Origin: an uncultured Prevotellaceae bacterium
Lineage (GTDB): Bacteria; Bacteroidota; Bacteroidia; Bacteroidales; Bacteroidaceae
NCBI GenBank assembly: GCA_902477365.1
Contig: CABSGW010000172.1
Coordinates: 1 to 5,573, forward strand
DNA length: 5,573 nucleotides
Reading direction: 5' to 3'
Below the pieces are notes generated by a model. That model was not told the DNA's origin and searched no databases. It was given only the letters and a program-made list of their open reading frames with translations. Positions within the stretch are counted from its first letter, which is position 1. Each line of letters opens with the position of its first letter. Made by a program: the position numbers and the translations under genes. Of this stretch, positions 5,292 through 5,573 are shown piece by piece.

Positions 5292-5466
5292 TCTGTGTTT
5301 TTTAGATTTGTTTACGATTTACAAAAATAGCAAGGTACTCTGTGTATCTGTGTTTGTTGAATATAAACAGATAAATCTAAGTTAACTGTTGAATAAGTGG
5401 GTATTTTTATCGTTTCGTACTGGTAATGTTTAAAAGTGAGATTTATACATGGTTTGCAATCTGTGT
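5292..5466 (+). repeat. Four direct copies of TCTGTGT in the region upstream of the regulator gene
   Basis: The heptamer TCTGTGT occurs at 5292-5298, 5339-5345, 5347-5353 and 5460-5466, always in the same orientation. The first two share the 9-mer ACTCTGTGT, and the last two share ATCTGTGT. The fourth copy lies within the possible ORF at 5426. The spacing is irregular (47, 8 and 113 nt), so this could be chance in a T/G-rich stretch or a set of protein-binding half sites. Confidence 0.2.
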
Positions 5467-5573
5467 AGTGTGGGAATTGTATCCAATGGATGATGTTGGA
5501 ATAGCGGTACTAATTGGTTATATCCTTAGTTACTTTGTAGAACGGACTGGGCATCTTGTTTCAACAAGATGCC
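5426..5573 (+). CDS. Possible small membrane-protein ORF, open at right edge (unrecognised)
   Basis: The frame from the ATG at 5426 stays open for 49 codons to the window edge; the nearest upstream in-frame stop is TGA at 5390. The product begins MFKSEIYTWFAICVVWELYP and has two hydrophobic stretches at about residues 8-15 and 24-37, consistent with a small membrane protein. I do not recognise a family. No convincing TAnnTTTG lies just upstream, and the frame runs straight into the hairpin at 5550-5573, which argues against a long gene. It may be a short peptide gene ending at a terminator, part of a non-coding transcript, or a chance open frame. Confidence 0.25.
   Translation, partial: MFKSEIYTWFAICVVWELYPMDDVGIAVLIGYILSYFVERTGHLVSTRC
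5550..5573 (+). terminator. Perfect hairpin at the right edge, probable terminator stem
   Basis: The arms GGCATCTTGTT (5550-5560) and AACAAGATGCC (5563-5573) are exact reverse complements around TC, giving an effective loop of about TTTCAA. G5549 could extend the stem if base 5574 is C. Any plus-strand T-tract would lie beyond the window. On the minus strand the sequence after the stem is not T-rich, so a plus-strand terminator is the better reading. A transcript would then have to start within or upstream of the 5197-5550 region. Confidence 0.45.

Noticed and set aside
5307..5325. TTTGT-N9-ACAAA as a canonical Crp/Fnr box
   Set aside because: The usual TGT-N10-ACA spacing is off by one, and the inner bases are not symmetrical. 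It is noted only as a weak secondary dyad.
5197..5573. A gene on the minus strand entering from the right edge
   Set aside because: All three minus-strand frames meet stops within about 50 nt of the edge.

Overview
This window looks like chromosomal DNA from a Bacteroides-type bacterium (order Bacteroidales). Start codons are preceded by AT-rich leaders with little or no Shine-Dalgarno sequence. Several genes have the Bacteroides -7 promoter element TAnnTTTG upstream. The protein set (an E. coli-like GapA, the GTGKD-type MiaA, and a Crp/Fnr regulator of the FGYRAYFAGE type) also fits that group. The species cannot be fixed from the sequence alone.

Left part (1-1490): the 5' portion of mscL, a mechanosensitive channel, runs leftwards off the edge. 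It is divergent from gapA, the glycolytic glyceraldehyde-3-phosphate dehydrogenase. The 176-bp gap between them holds -7 elements on both strands and a possible structured gapA leader. gapA ends at a clear intrinsic terminator, so it is probably monocistronic.

Middle part (1525-3510): a promoter drives a very tight run of four genes. These are a TM2-domain membrane protein, a DUF2752-type membrane protein with a CPSC motif, a DUF4870-like three-helix membrane protein, and an M48-family zinc metalloprotease with an N-terminal export or anchor segment. The junctions are a stop codon abutting a start, a 28-nt overlap and an ATGA overlap, so the four are almost certainly co-transcribed and translationally coupled. 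The domain types are known, but I know of no established function for the combination. It is the best candidate here for an undescribed functional unit, plausibly in envelope protein quality control, which is inference.

Right part (3544-5573): miaA (tRNA A37 prenyltransferase) has its own promoter lying between the protease gene and the likely miaA start. It converges on a Crp/Fnr-family regulator gene, and the two stop codons share one TTAA. The regulator has no recognisable cAMP-contacting residues. A perfect 6-bp dyad overlaps its putative -33 element and suggests autoregulation. The last 377 bases hold the regulator's promoter, a cluster of TCTGTGT heptamers, a possible small membrane-protein ORF open to the right edge, and a perfect 11-bp-arm hairpin at the boundary that looks like a terminator stem. 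No rRNA, tRNA, CRISPR array or insertion sequence was seen.
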